38,861 nucleotides of DNA from the NCBI GenBank assembly GCA_029779695.1, contig JAKPAB010000020.1, positions 1 to 38,861 on the forward strand, written 5' to 3'. Positions within the stretch are counted from its first letter, which is position 1, and every line of letters starts with the position of its first letter. Under the pieces are notes generated by a model. That model did not search any database. It was not told where the DNA came from and worked only from the letters and a program-made list of their open reading frames with translations. This DNA comes from Bacillota bacterium. Its GTDB lineage: Bacteria; Bacillota; Clostridia; Lachnospirales; Lachnospiraceae. Made by a program: the position numbers and the translations under genes. Below are positions 7,826 through 15,805 of the stretch, piece after piece.

Positions 7826-9190
7826 TTACTTCATTGGACCTTTTTTCCCAGGAGTGTATGAATCGAGGATCTGTCCCATTAGTTGGACTGCTTCCATAGT
7901 TCCCAGGTATTTCCCTGATGGATCACGAAGAGCATAATAATTAATCAAAACCGGCTTACCTTCCTTTTCACTCCAGATAGACATACTGTCCTTTTTGCCG
8001 CTCTTAAAATCATGGATCAGCATACGTACCATCGGTTCAACATGCTTGGGATGGCAAGAATACACTTTTCTACCAACAGCCATTTTAGGCCTTTTAAAAA
8101 ACTTCTCCCCTTCATTAAAGAATCGATTTATATCCTGATCGTCAATAATCGTAATCTCCATTGGAAGAGTATTTAAAACTGCTCTTAGCTGTGTGAGAGT
8201 CATGTCTCCACCAGGAAGATTGATCCCAATTTTATCACCGTCAGATATATTTCCGTCAATAGTCACATAGCTCTTTGCATCTTCAACATGAAATGCTCTT
8301 TCCCATATCTGGACCTGATCTAACTCGAAATATCCAAATTCAGGTATATCTCTTGCTATAGCCATCCATTCATCTTCGGTAAAGTTTCTCCCGCATAGCG
8401 GGAAAAGTATCCGTTCTTCCTTATATATCATTTCCTTGATACGCTTGATCGTCTTGTTAAAATCATCCATATATAAATCGTTATTTATATCGTTGTCAGG
8501 ACTTATCAGACTCTTAAGGCTATTCATTATTTCGATTTCAACGCCCCACATGACATTACTGGGTCCTGGAAAATTGTATTTTTCTGAAAGAAGAGGATAC
8601 ATAAGTTCATCCTTTTTCTCATAATGAGATTTAAGGCCGAGAAGCTTGATCAGTTCAGGTCTAAGCTCATTCACATTTTTGTCATCCGAAATGTCATCTA
8701 TTTTATCCAGTAACTTTCTAAGCTCTCTATTTTCCAAGCTAAGAATATTAATTGGATGACCCGGAATCTTTTCAAAAACATCTATTTTTTCTGCTACATC
8801 TTCTCCAAAACTTGTGACTACATCCTGCATCTTTTTCTCTTCTTCTTGTTTCTTCTCAGCTTGAAGAGAACGGGCCACCTCATCCTCGGCAGCCTGTATT
8901 CTCTCCGCTGTTGTCGCTCCATGGAAAAGAGCAGAATGAACATCGCAGAGTTTTTGAACATCAGAAAGAGGAGTTCCATCATTCAAAAGTGACTGTTCAG
9001 CTTTGGCAATTTCAATAGCAGATACATCAGAAAAATTTTCTTTAAAATCTTCTCTTACAAGCTCAAGGTCATCACCATTTGTGAGACGTCTGATATAATT
9101 TTTTAGAAGTTCTTCTCTATCTGATTTCTCATGATTTTCTTCTCTATTAATAATTGCCCGATTTACATCAATGTTTTTGTTATTCATCAT
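7826..9190 (-). CDS. DUF438-hemerythrin-PAS protein
   Basis: Residues about 25-95 are the DUF438 domain (signature LCDVHSALFHG), followed by a charged linker, a hemerythrin-like four-helix region (about 140-270) and a C-terminal PAS domain (about 300-445), as in COG2461. It lies 51 bases behind hcp in one operon, so a role in sensing or handling nitric oxide, oxygen or iron-sulfur damage is likely. Candidate iron ligands H145 (GHPIN) and H189 (SHYEKKDE) are present, as is E259 in KEERILFP. The segment MWGVEIEI near W215 lacks the histidine that relatives, as I recall them, carry after the tryptophan. The longest frame begins at 9211, but AAAGGA inside it serves the tandem ATG pair at 9190. 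The family is firm, the biochemical role inferred. Confidence 0.87.
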   Translation of the reverse strand: MMNNKNIDVNRAIINREENHEKSDREELLKNYIRRLTNGDDLELVREDFKENFSDVSAIEIAKAEQSLLNDGTPLSDVQKLCDVHSALFHGATTAERIQAAEDEVARSLQAEKKQEEEKKMQDVVTSFGEDVAEKIDVFEKIPGHPINILSLENRELRKLLDKIDDISDDKNVNELRPELIKLLGLKSHYEKKDELMYPLLSEKYNFPGPSNVMWGVEIEIMNSLKSLISPDNDINNDLYMDDFNKTIKRIKEMIYKEERILFPLCGRNFTEDEWMAIARDIPEFGYFELDQVQIWERAFHVEDAKSYVTIDGNISDGDKIGINLPGGDMTLTQLRAVLNTLPMEITIIDDQDINRFFNEGEKFFKRPKMAVGRKVYSCHPKHVEPMVRMLIHDFKSGKKDSMSIWSEKEGKPVLINYYALRDPSGKYLGTMEAVQLMGQILDSYTPGKKGPMK

Positions 9191-9241
9191 CTGCGATATT
9201 CCTTTCAACATTTTAAGTATGATTCAATAGTCCTGTTGAGA

Positions 9242-10915
9242 TTATTCCATGATCAACAGATCGATATCATCTTCTACTGTTCCGATTCCAGCAATCCCAA
9301 AATTATCAACTAATACCTTTACTACATTTGCAGATAAAAATGCAGGAAGTGTAGGTCCTAGATGTATATTCTTGACTCCAAGATATAACAGTGCTAAGAG
9401 AACAATTACAGCCTTTTGCTCATACCACGCAATGTTATAGACAATAGGTAATTTATTAACATCATCAAGTTCAAATACTTCTTTTAATTTAAGAGCTATC
9501 AGTGCAAGAGAATATGAGTCATTGCACTGTCCGGCATCTAATACTCTTGGAATTCCACCAATATCTCCGAGCTGAAGCTTATTGTATCTATATTTTGCAC
9601 ATCCGGCTGTCAGAATAATTGTGTCATCAGGAAGGGCCTTGGCAAAATCTGTATAATAATTTCTTGATTTCTGTCTTCCATCACATCCTGCCATAACTAT
9701 AAATTTCTTGATCGCTCCACTCTTTACTGCATCAACTACTTTATCTGCAAGGGCAAATACCTGAGCATGAGCAAATCCTCCAACGATCTCTCCTTTTTCA
9801 ATTTCTTTTGGTGCCGGACATTTTTTCGCTTGCTCGATTATAATAGAAAAATCTTTGGTATCACCAATTCCTCCATCGATATGCTTACATCCGGGGAACC
9901 CTACTTCTCCTGTCGTATATACTCTATCTTTATAGCTGTCACTTGGTGGTACCAAACAATTCGTTGTGAGAAGTATCGGTCCATTAAAGCTTTCAAATTC
10001 TTCATTCTGTTTCCACCATGCATTACCATAATTTCCTGCAAAATTATCATATTTTTTGAATGCAGGATAATAATGTGCAGGAAGCATCTCGCCATGAGTA
10101 TACACATCTACTCCGATACCCTTTGTCTGTTCCAACAGCATCTCCAGATCTCTTAAATCATGACCTGATATAAGAATTCCAGGATTCTTTCTGACACCTA
10201 GATCCACCTTGGTTATCTCTGGATTACCATAGGTTTCTGTATTAGCACTATCGAGAAGTGCCATTCCATCCACGCCATATTTTCCTGTTTCAAGTGTAAG
10301 TGACACTAGATCATCTACCGTAAGAGAATCATTAAGTGTAGCTGCCAGGGCTCTCTGAATAAAAGCATCTATTTCATGATTTTCCTTTAATAAAGCATTG
10401 GCATGTTGCGTATAGGCTGCCAGCCCTTTTAGTCCATAAGTCACTAGCTCTCTGAGGCTTCGTATGTCTTCATTTTCTGTAGACAGTACTCCAACCTTTG
10501 CTGCTTTTTCACTATATTCATTACTATTTCCGTTCCAAAGAGCTGCCTCTGGAAGCGCTGATCTATCACTGACTCTTTTTAATAATTCATTCTTCATACT
10601 AAGAGTCTCTTCGATTCTCTTTTTCAAAGCTTCCGAATCAAAATTGGCATTTGTAATGGTTGAAAAAAGGTTCATTGTTACCAGATGATTTACGTTCACC
10701 ATAGCATCTGATGTAACACCTATATCATCTTGACCCTCAGAATTTTTATTTTCATTCCTAAGTTCTGTTGCTATAGCTGATATTCCCTTGGTCACATATA
10801 CCAAAAGATCTTGAAACCCAGCGACCTCGGGATTCTTACCACATACACCAGACATGGTACATCCGACGCATCCTGCTGTTTCCTGACACTGATAACAAAA
10901 CATCTTGTTCTCCAT
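9242..10915 (-). CDS. hcp: Hydroxylamine reductase / hybrid-cluster protein
   Basis: Hcp (prismane protein) reduces hydroxylamine in vitro and nitric oxide to N2O in cells, protecting anaerobes from nitrosative stress. The N-terminal cluster ligands are C7, C10, C19 and C25 in [10 protein letters not shown] and CTMSGVCGK; an additional C16 is present. Ligands of the hybrid cluster appear in [61 protein letters not shown] and WYEQKAV. The length (557 aa) is normal. The ribosome site GGAGG is too close to the ATG at 10921 and fits the ATG at 10915, giving [11 protein letters not shown] palindrome of Crp/Fnr architecture lies 126 bases upstream. The second gene of the unit encodes a DUF438-hemerythrin protein. 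Confidence 0.96.
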   Translation of the reverse strand: MENKMFCYQCQETAGCVGCTMSGVCGKNPEVAGFQDLLVYVTKGISAIATELRNENKNSEGQDDIGVTSDAMVNVNHLVTMNLFSTITNANFDSEALKKRIEETLSMKNELLKRVSDRSALPEAALWNGNSNEYSEKAAKVGVLSTENEDIRSLRELVTYGLKGLAAYTQHANALLKENHEIDAFIQRALAATLNDSLTVDDLVSLTLETGKYGVDGMALLDSANTETYGNPEITKVDLGVRKNPGILISGHDLRDLEMLLEQTKGIGVDVYTHGEMLPAHYYPAFKKYDNFAGNYGNAWWKQNEEFESFNGPILLTTNCLVPPSDSYKDRVYTTGEVGFPGCKHIDGGIGDTKDFSIIIEQAKKCPAPKEIEKGEIVGGFAHAQVFALADKVVDAVKSGAIKKFIVMAGCDGRQKSRNYYTDFAKALPDDTIILTAGCAKYRYNKLQLGDIGGIPRVLDAGQCNDSYSLALIALKLKEVFELDDVNKLPIVYNIAWYEQKAVIVLLALLYLGVKNIHLGPTLPAFLSANVVKVLVDNFGIAGIGTVEDDIDLLIME

Positions 10916-11012
10916 TTTCATACCTCCGAATCATTAAACATATTTGTTATTTTTAGAAATATCTTCCCAGCATTTCCTTTTTGAAAAATATTTCTTGCTT
11001 ATATATGTACGA

Positions 11013-11054
11013 ATGATATTACAATTCGGTTGATTCGTTAGTGGTTATAACCAC
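11013..11054 (-). promoter_or_regulatory. Candidate hcp promoter with Crp/Fnr-type palindrome
   Basis: The perfect 14-bp palindrome gtggttataaccac (11041-11054) has the 5-N4-5 layout (GTGGT-N4-ACCAC) used by Crp/Fnr-family regulators. A -10-like TATCAT is at 11018-11013; with a start near 11006, the palindrome centre falls at about -41.5, the position of a class II activator site. An outer inverted repeat (acgaat 11009-11014, attcgt 11033-11038) overlaps the promoter. The regulator itself is not in the window. Confidence 0.55.
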
Positions 11055-11060
11055 CAAATA

Positions 11061-11130
11061 TTAAAAAACAAAAAGCATGAAACAATATATTAAACTTTTT
11101 ATAGTCATATATATCCGTCCCATGCTTTTG
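11061..11130 (-). terminator. Terminator after the S1-domain gene
   Basis: Arms aaaagcatg (11071-11079) and catgctttt (11121-11129) enclose a 41-base loop; the minus-strand RNA continues as TTGTTTTTT. It lies about 85 bases beyond the S1-gene stop and just before the hcp palindrome. The large loop lowers confidence. Confidence 0.6.
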
Positions 11131-11215
11131 CTTTATAAAAAAATTATATTGTTTTGTTAATTTTATAATTTAATTTGCAAACATATTTATATTCATATTT
11201 ATTTCTATCTTTTAT

Positions 11216-11962
11216 TTATAAACCTAGTTTTTTAAGAATATCTCCCATTGATGTAGATGCTTCTTCACCATTTTCATATTCTATATGCTCGGTTTCAGAA
11301 TCTTCTGTTGACTCGTCCTGCAATGCTTTAATAGAAAGTGACAGCTTACCGTCCTTGATTGCAATAATCTTGACTTTTACATTCTGTCCTTCCTTAAGTA
11401 CCTTTCCTGGATGTGCAATTCTCTCATTGGATATCTGTGAAATATGTACTAATCCTGTAAGTCCGTTTGATAGATCAACAAATGCTCCATAATTTTGAAT
11501 ACTAGCTACGATTCCTTCAAATACCTGTCCGACTTCAGCCTTCGTCATAGCATCTGTTTTCTGTTTTTCAGCCTCTGCTTTTAGAATCTCCTTGGCTGAC
11601 AGATAAAGCTTGTTCTCTTCAGGATCTGCATCGATTATTTTTACCATAATATTCTTGCCTACATATGATGGAAGTTCAGATTCTTCTACATACTTAAGAG
11701 ACAATCTAGAAGCGGGTATAAACGCCCTGATTCCCTCGAGATCCGCTACAAGTCCACCTTTAACAGCTCCCTTGATCTCAACTTCAAATGGCTCATCCTG
11801 GTCTTTAATTTCCATTATTTTGTCCCAATTATCATCAAAAAATCCTTCATCCATTTTCTTGAATGACTGATTGATCTCCGCTTCAAAATCAGCCATAGTA
11901 TGGGTCTCTGTGCTTGTGGTATCTACCTTGGTGTGTCGCTCTGCATTATTTATATCTGACAT
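11216..11962 (-). CDS. S1 RNA-binding domain protein (ribosomal protein S1-like, two S1 domains)
   Basis: A 248-residue protein with an acidic N-terminal region (about residues 1-50) and two S1 (OB-fold) domains. The first, about 58-130, is degenerate (AVKGGLVADLEGIRAFIPASR); the second, about 145-215, is canonical (GQVFEGIVASIQNYGAFVDL, then GLTGLVHISQIS). This layout equals the C-terminal half of a short Gram-positive S1/RpsA homologue. The role is probably binding of single-stranded RNA on the ribosome or in RNA turnover. A glutamate-rich tail ends in GDILKKLGL. The longest frame begins at 11977, but the AAAGGGAAG ribosome site fits the ATG at 11962. It is monocistronic, with a TTGATA/TATAAT-rich AT promoter region upstream and a terminator downstream. 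Confidence 0.88.
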   Translation of the reverse strand: MSDINNAERHTKVDTTSTETHTMADFEAEINQSFKKMDEGFFDDNWDKIMEIKDQDEPFEVEIKGAVKGGLVADLEGIRAFIPASRLSLKYVEESELPSYVGKNIMVKIIDADPEENKLYLSAKEILKAEAEKQKTDAMTKAEVGQVFEGIVASIQNYGAFVDLSNGLTGLVHISQISNERIAHPGKVLKEGQNVKVKIIAIKDGKLSLSIKALQDESTEDSETEHIEYENGEEASTSMGDILKKLGL

Positions 11963-12088
11963 TTTCTTCCCTTTCATATATCAAATTGCAATATAACTAT
12001 AATATGCATTTTTATTATAGCAAAATATCAAATAAGAATCGAGTGTGTCTGATTTATTTTGCCGAATTCTGATAATTATATTTACTTC

Positions 12089-12129
12089 AAATAAAAACCA
12101 CAGAGAAATTAGCTCTGCAGTTTTTATTT
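12089..12129 (-). terminator. Bidirectional terminator downstream of the adhesin pseudogene
   Basis: Arms cagag (12101-12105) and ctctg (12113-12117) are extended, after a two-base internal loop, by aaataaaaac (12089-12098) and gtttttattt (12120-12129). Each strand ends in a T-rich run, so it can act in both directions. Confidence 0.75.
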
Positions 12130-12158
12130 GATATATTTTATTTTTTTCATTTATATCA

Positions 12159-13645
12159 TTATCGTTTTTTTCTTCTATAGGAAATATATACGGCTGCTCC
12201 CGCGATTGCTGCTAGCGATGCTACGCCTCCAATTGCCTTATAAGGGATCGTAGTGGATTTTTTTCCGCATCCGTTGTATCTGTTGACGTTTTGTATGTGA
12301 CATTGCCTGATGTATTGGTGCTACTTCCATTAGTTCCAAATGTAGTTTTAGTTCCATAATAATTATCAAAATCATCTCTAGCTATATAATCAGTCACTGA
12401 CTTGTTACTATCTGATGCACTAACCTTATTGGAATATGTTCCGGTTACTGTAAGTGTTACTTTACTTTCACCTTTAACTACTATTTTGCCATTGGAAATA
12501 ATCGTAACGGTTTTACCATTTTTATCTACGATCTTTGCGCCACTTTCTGCATTAAGCTTATCGATGGTTGTGTTCTCTGTAACTACCCATTTTGAATCTG
12601 ATGAAATATTTACAGTAATTGCCTTATCAGCCGTCGTATTACCTGATGTATTTTTCTTAATGCTCATTGCACCTGTATATGTTGTCTTATTTAGCAGATA
12701 CATATCGAGTGAACTAATAGTATCTACAGATACATTACCGGAAAGAGTCTCATTATTAGCTGTAAATTTTACAGTGCCTCCATTCGAACCTGCTGTACCC
12801 CAATTATTCGAATCATTTCCTTCTATCTGAATCAGGTTTGCCTTGGATGAGTCGTAATTAAGTTTTGTATCCTCTAAGTAAACATTAGATGATGTATTGG
12901 TTACGTAGAAAAATGCTCCACTTGTGATCGAACTTTTCAGATTCGAATCCACAGCCTGAAAAACAGCCGATTTATCTGTTGAAGTATCTGCATCTCCTGA
13001 TGTTGACTGATACAAAATCACTGCATTTGCAACAGAATCACTTCCGGTGGTTTTTTTATTCTCCGATGTCAGATTCGAATTATATATAAGTATCCTGTTT
13101 AGTCCTTCCATTCCTGCGATCTGACTTCCTGTGGAGGTTCCTGTTACATTATCTACCTCAATATCTCCTGTCGAATAAATAAGTGGAGACCCAGATCCTG
13201 AAGTCTTAAGTGTACTGTTTGTAACGCTCACATTACCACCACCTCGATCTGTAGCTAAAGCTGCTGAATGATCTCCTTGAGTTGATATAGTCATTTTATT
13301 TCCAATTACAGTTCCGCCATATGTGGCATCAATTCCTCTCGAGTTATCCAAAGTAGTATTAATTGAATCTGTATTGGCATATATTTTTCCGTTATCCGTT
13401 GCAAATAGTCCATTGGATCCAGTTGAATCAGCCGAAAGATTTGAGCTCGAAATATATGCCTTGGAGTTTTTTCCTACTGATAATAAAATAGAGTTTATTC
13501 CATAAAAATTACAATCATCCCCATCTTCATCAGCTCCTGATTTTGTCAATGTTCCGTTTGTAATCTTAAGTGTTCCACTGTTTTTTACAAGTGCAGCATT
13601 CTGATCCTTATCCTTTGCAGAAGTAGTCTCATCCTTTGATATTAT
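12159..13645 (-). pseudogene. Surface adhesin-like repeat protein, broken at both ends
   Basis: About 440 residues of Ser/Thr/Asn-rich, repetitive beta-helix sequence (for example GINSILLSVGKNSKAYISSS, DATYGGTVIGNKMTIST), of the kind seen in Lachnospiraceae adhesin-like secreted proteins. The open frame runs to a stop at 12221. A change of one base at a run of seven A (complement of 12258-12264) would join it to a further 35 residues ending in a membrane anchor, GGVASLAAIAGAAVYISYRR, and a basic tail, with stop at 12159. The 5' end is also abnormal. The frame has no ATG; the first usual start is a TTG at 13549 without a ribosome site. A good GGAGGG site at 13659-13654 points to an ATA at 13645. 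No signal peptide exists. No LPXTG motif is present. Two lesions suggest decay, though frameshifting or phase variation at the 3' end is possible. Confidence 0.75.
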
Positions 13646-13653
13646 AGCTATTT

Positions 13654-13724
13654 CCCTCCAATCGTAAACGATATGATATATCTCTTAACCTTAGATATAT
13701 AATAAGGAACATAGCTTAAGTAAA
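13654..13724 (-). promoter_or_regulatory. Promoter and ribosome site in front of the broken adhesin
   Basis: TTTACT (complement of 13719-13724), 17-base spacer, TATATA (complement of 13696-13701), followed about 36 bases later by GGAGGG (complement of 13654-13659). The expression signals look intact although the start codon and signal peptide are missing behind them. Confidence 0.5.
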
Positions 13725-13726
13725 CA

Positions 13727-13942
13727 TTAAATTTGAATTTTAATTATCTGTTTTGCAAGTTCTAAATCTTTTTCAGGAACACATATCTCCTGCATAGTTC
13801 TATTTGATGAAAGAGAATATAGATCCGTTGCTCCGCTGACCTTATATGCTGGAATGGAATTGACCTTGAGAAGAGTTATTATCCTGTCAGCTTCAATTGT
13901 AGAAAAAACTGCAGTAGCAACTGCATATCTTTCTTTTTTCAT
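13727..13942 (-). CDS. DUF2007-type putative signal-transducing protein, 71 aa
   Basis: A small soluble protein with the pattern of PF09413: AVATAVFSTIEADRIITLLK, then NSIPAYKVSG, and a C-terminal VPEKDLELAKQIIKI. Members are ferredoxin-like alpha-beta folds of unknown precise role, often near metal or stress genes. The ATG at 13942 follows the TAG stop of the EamA gene with no gap, and its AGGAGG ribosome site lies inside the last codons of that gene, so the two are translationally coupled. It closes a three-gene unit that starts with the DUF1648 membrane protein. Its role may be tied to the neighbouring transporter, which is inference from coupling alone. Confidence 0.75.
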   Translation of the reverse strand: MKKERYAVATAVFSTIEADRIITLLKVNSIPAYKVSGATDLYSLSSNRTMQEICVPEKDLELAKQIIKIQI

Positions 13943-14956
13943 CTACAGTTCCTCCTTATGTGTGTGATGATGAGCCAGACCAGGTCCTATATGCGAGTGA
14001 CTATGTTCATGGGTTATAATTTTCGTCTCCATTTTGCCATTTCTAAGGTGATGAATAGTATGACTATGAATATGACTATGACTATATTTTAATGTATCAA
14101 CAACTGCAAAGAAGGTTCCAAATATCATCACCACAAGTGCAACTATGTATCTACTATCAGGTTTTTCACCTAATATTAAAAATGATATAAATGCTCCTAT
14201 AAATGGTGCCAAAGCATAAAATGAGCTTGTCTTAGCTGCTCCAAGTACACTCTGTGCTCTTATATAAACGAAGATACTCATTCCATAAGATACAAAACCC
14301 ACTGCAAATATCACCAGCATGTATTTTATATCCGGTAGCTTTTCTCCCAGGATCAGCGCAACTATAAGCGCTCCCGTTCCAGAAAAGAATCCCTTAATTA
14401 TAACTATTTCATAAGTGCTTTTTGACGCGATCATCCTTGTACAATTATTCTCAAGACCCCAACAGGTGGCTGCACCAAGCACCAGTAGTGAACCTGTAAA
14501 AAATGACAAGCTGCTTCCACCCTCAAATGATAATATCAGGCTCGATAATATAACAAGTAAAAGTGCAACGCACATTCTTTTTGAAATCTTTTCCTTAAAT
14601 ATTATAAATGCCAAAATAGATGTAGCTGCTATTTCAAAGTTATTAAGAAGCGATACATTCGCTGCAGTTGTTCTGGATATTCCATTCATAAGGAGTATAG
14701 GTGCTAATATATCAAGTAGTATCATTCCTATTACATATGGCATATCCGACCGTCCTAATTTATCTGACTTTGGTTCGTTTTTGCCCTTGAATAGGAATAG
14801 TATACATATACCTATTCCGGCCCCGAGATACAGCATAGATGCCGTCATTGTCGGTCCCACATGTTTCAATATGATTTTGGAGAACGGAGTGCTAAGTGCA
14901 TAGAATAAAGCAGCAAGCACTGCCAGTACCATTGCTTTTAATTCTCTTATCTTCAT
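13943..14956 (-). CDS. EamA/DMT-family transporter with histidine-rich C-terminal tail
   Basis: A 337-residue protein with ten hydrophobic helices in two repeats of the EamA domain (about residues 8-145 and 152-285), as in drug/metabolite exporters of the DMT superfamily; NVSLLNNFEIAATSILAFII and SFYALAPFIGAFISFLILGE are characteristic repeat ends. The last 50 residues are a soluble tail rich in His pairs (SHSHIHSHTIHH, HEHSHSH and HHHTHKEEL), a likely metal-binding extension for Zn, Ni or Co. Such a tail is not needed for the family fold. It may sense or buffer metal on the cytosolic side, but no metal-specific neighbour is present. It is one base behind the DUF1648 gene and directly joined to the DUF2007 gene. 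Substrate unknown. Confidence 0.88.
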   Translation of the reverse strand: MKIRELKAMVLAVLAALFYALSTPFSKIILKHVGPTMTASMLYLGAGIGICILFLFKGKNEPKSDKLGRSDMPYVIGMILLDILAPILLMNGISRTTAANVSLLNNFEIAATSILAFIIFKEKISKRMCVALLLVILSSLILSFEGGSSLSFFTGSLLVLGAATCWGLENNCTRMIASKSTYEIVIIKGFFSGTGALIVALILGEKLPDIKYMLVIFAVGFVSYGMSIFVYIRAQSVLGAAKTSSFYALAPFIGAFISFLILGEKPDSRYIVALVVMIFGTFFAVVDTLKYSHSHIHSHTIHHLRNGKMETKIITHEHSHSHIGPGLAHHHTHKEEL

Positions 14957-14957
14957 T

Positions 14958-15407
14958 TTATTTTACTCTTATCATTCTCACAATTGAAAGAATGATTGCA
15001 CCAAACATTATCCCAAAAATGAGATACATTGGCCATATCGGCATTGGATAATATATTGTGAGAATTCCAATATAAATAAAAAGAACAACCATCATGATCT
15101 TAACTACAGCCATCATTTGAAAACTCAGCATATATAATCTGTTTCTGTTACTATCATTTACTTCTACCGGAAAATTCCATACATTCGGAAATCTTTCAAA
15201 GAAAATAATTGCCAGAAGTATCATGTACCCTAGTATGGGCATTAATATCAAGGTGATTTTCTTGCCATAGCTATCTGCCTCACCTGCTGCATTAAAGTGA
15301 GTTGGCATTACACTCGGGATTTTTCTCCAGACAATAATCAAGAAAATCGTATATCCTACCAAAAGTGATATTGATATTATGTTTGAAATCACTCTAATGT
15401 TTTTCAT
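14958..15407 (-). CDS. DUF1648-domain membrane protein
   Basis: A 149-residue protein with four membrane helices (about residues 8-26, 52-70, 97-117 and 123-143). Between the first two lies the DUF1648 signature PSVMPTHFNAAGEADSYG (consensus P-x-H-F-N-x-x-G-x-x-D), found alone or in front of SdpI immunity-type proteins. Function of the isolated domain is unknown; some members belong to bacteriocin-immunity or growth-arrest regulators. The start at 15407 lies just beyond a weak GGAG site. It is the first gene of a unit with the EamA transporter (separated by one base) and DUF2007. Confidence 0.78.
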   Translation of the reverse strand: MKNIRVISNIISISLLVGYTIFLIIVWRKIPSVMPTHFNAAGEADSYGKKITLILMPILGYMILLAIIFFERFPNVWNFPVEVNDSNRNRLYMLSFQMMAVVKIMMVVLFIYIGILTIYYPMPIWPMYLIFGIMFGAIILSIVRMIRVK

Positions 15408-15472
15408 AATATTTATTCTCCATTCGATATATATAATACTAGTATTTTAGATTCAAGTCCAACTCAAGATAG

Positions 15473-15510
15473 CAAAAAAATAAGAAATATGCATCGCATA
15501 CTTCTTATTT
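15473..15510 (-). terminator. Terminator of the tRNA transcription unit
   Basis: A 15-bp stem (15478-15492 with 15496-15510, one G-T pair) with a three-base loop, followed on the minus strand by TTTTG. It lies directly downstream of tRNA-Met. Confidence 0.85.
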
Positions 15511-15516
15511 CATTAA

Positions 15517-15590
15517 TAGCGAGAGGGGGACTTGAACCCTCGACACCGCGGGTATGAACCGCGTGCTCTAGCCAGCTGAGCTACCTCGCC
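15517..15590 (-). tRNA. tRNA-Met (CAT), elongator type
   Basis: A 74-base cloverleaf: acceptor GGCGAGG pairs with TCTCGCT through two G-U pairs, D-stem GCTC/GAGC, anticodon loop TTCATAC on a CGCGG/CCGCG stem, T-loop TTCAAGT. It begins with a pairable G at position 1, which excludes the initiator type. No CCA is encoded. It has one A-C mismatch in the T-stem. Confidence 0.9.
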
Positions 15591-15627
15591 ATATGTAATT
15601 ACTAATCTATGAATAATCATAGAAAAA

Positions 15628-15700
15628 TGGAAGTTACAGGGTTCGAACCTGTGACCCTCTGCTTGTAAGGCAGATGCTCTCCCAGCTGAGCTAAACTTCC
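15628..15700 (-). tRNA. tRNA-Val (TAC)
   Basis: A 73-base cloverleaf with acceptor GGAAGTT/AACTTCC, discriminator A, anticodon loop CTTACAA on a TCTGC/GCAGA stem (anticodon TAC, reads GTA), and T-loop TTCGAAC. No CCA is encoded. It is transcribed before tRNA-Met from the shared promoter at 15727-15755. Confidence 0.93.
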
Positions 15701-15726
15701 ATGCCGCATTGAACGACCGAAAGTAA

Positions 15727-15755
15727 ATATACCAAAAGTCATGTACTGTGTCAAC
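15727..15755 (-). promoter_or_regulatory. Promoter of the tRNA-Val/tRNA-Met unit
   Basis: Consensus TTGACA (complement of 15750-15755), 17-base spacer, TATATT (complement of 15727-15732). Transcription should begin about 20 bases before tRNA-Val. Confidence 0.85.
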
Positions 15756-15805
15756 TATAAAATCAAATTTTTATGCTATTTTTTATAATTTTATTCATGT
15801 GTATC

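Noticed and set aside
7490-7861. 123-residue plus-strand frame across the CorA gene start
   Set aside because: Mostly an antisense shadow of corA, no ribosome site, composition reflects AT-rich intergenic DNA.
9767-10156. 129-residue plus-strand frame inside hcp
   Set aside because: Antisense shadow of the conserved hcp coding region.
12159-12260. Sortase (LPXTG) anchor on the adhesin
   Set aside because: The segment before the membrane helix reads KKSTTIPYKAIGG; no LPXTG or close variant is present.
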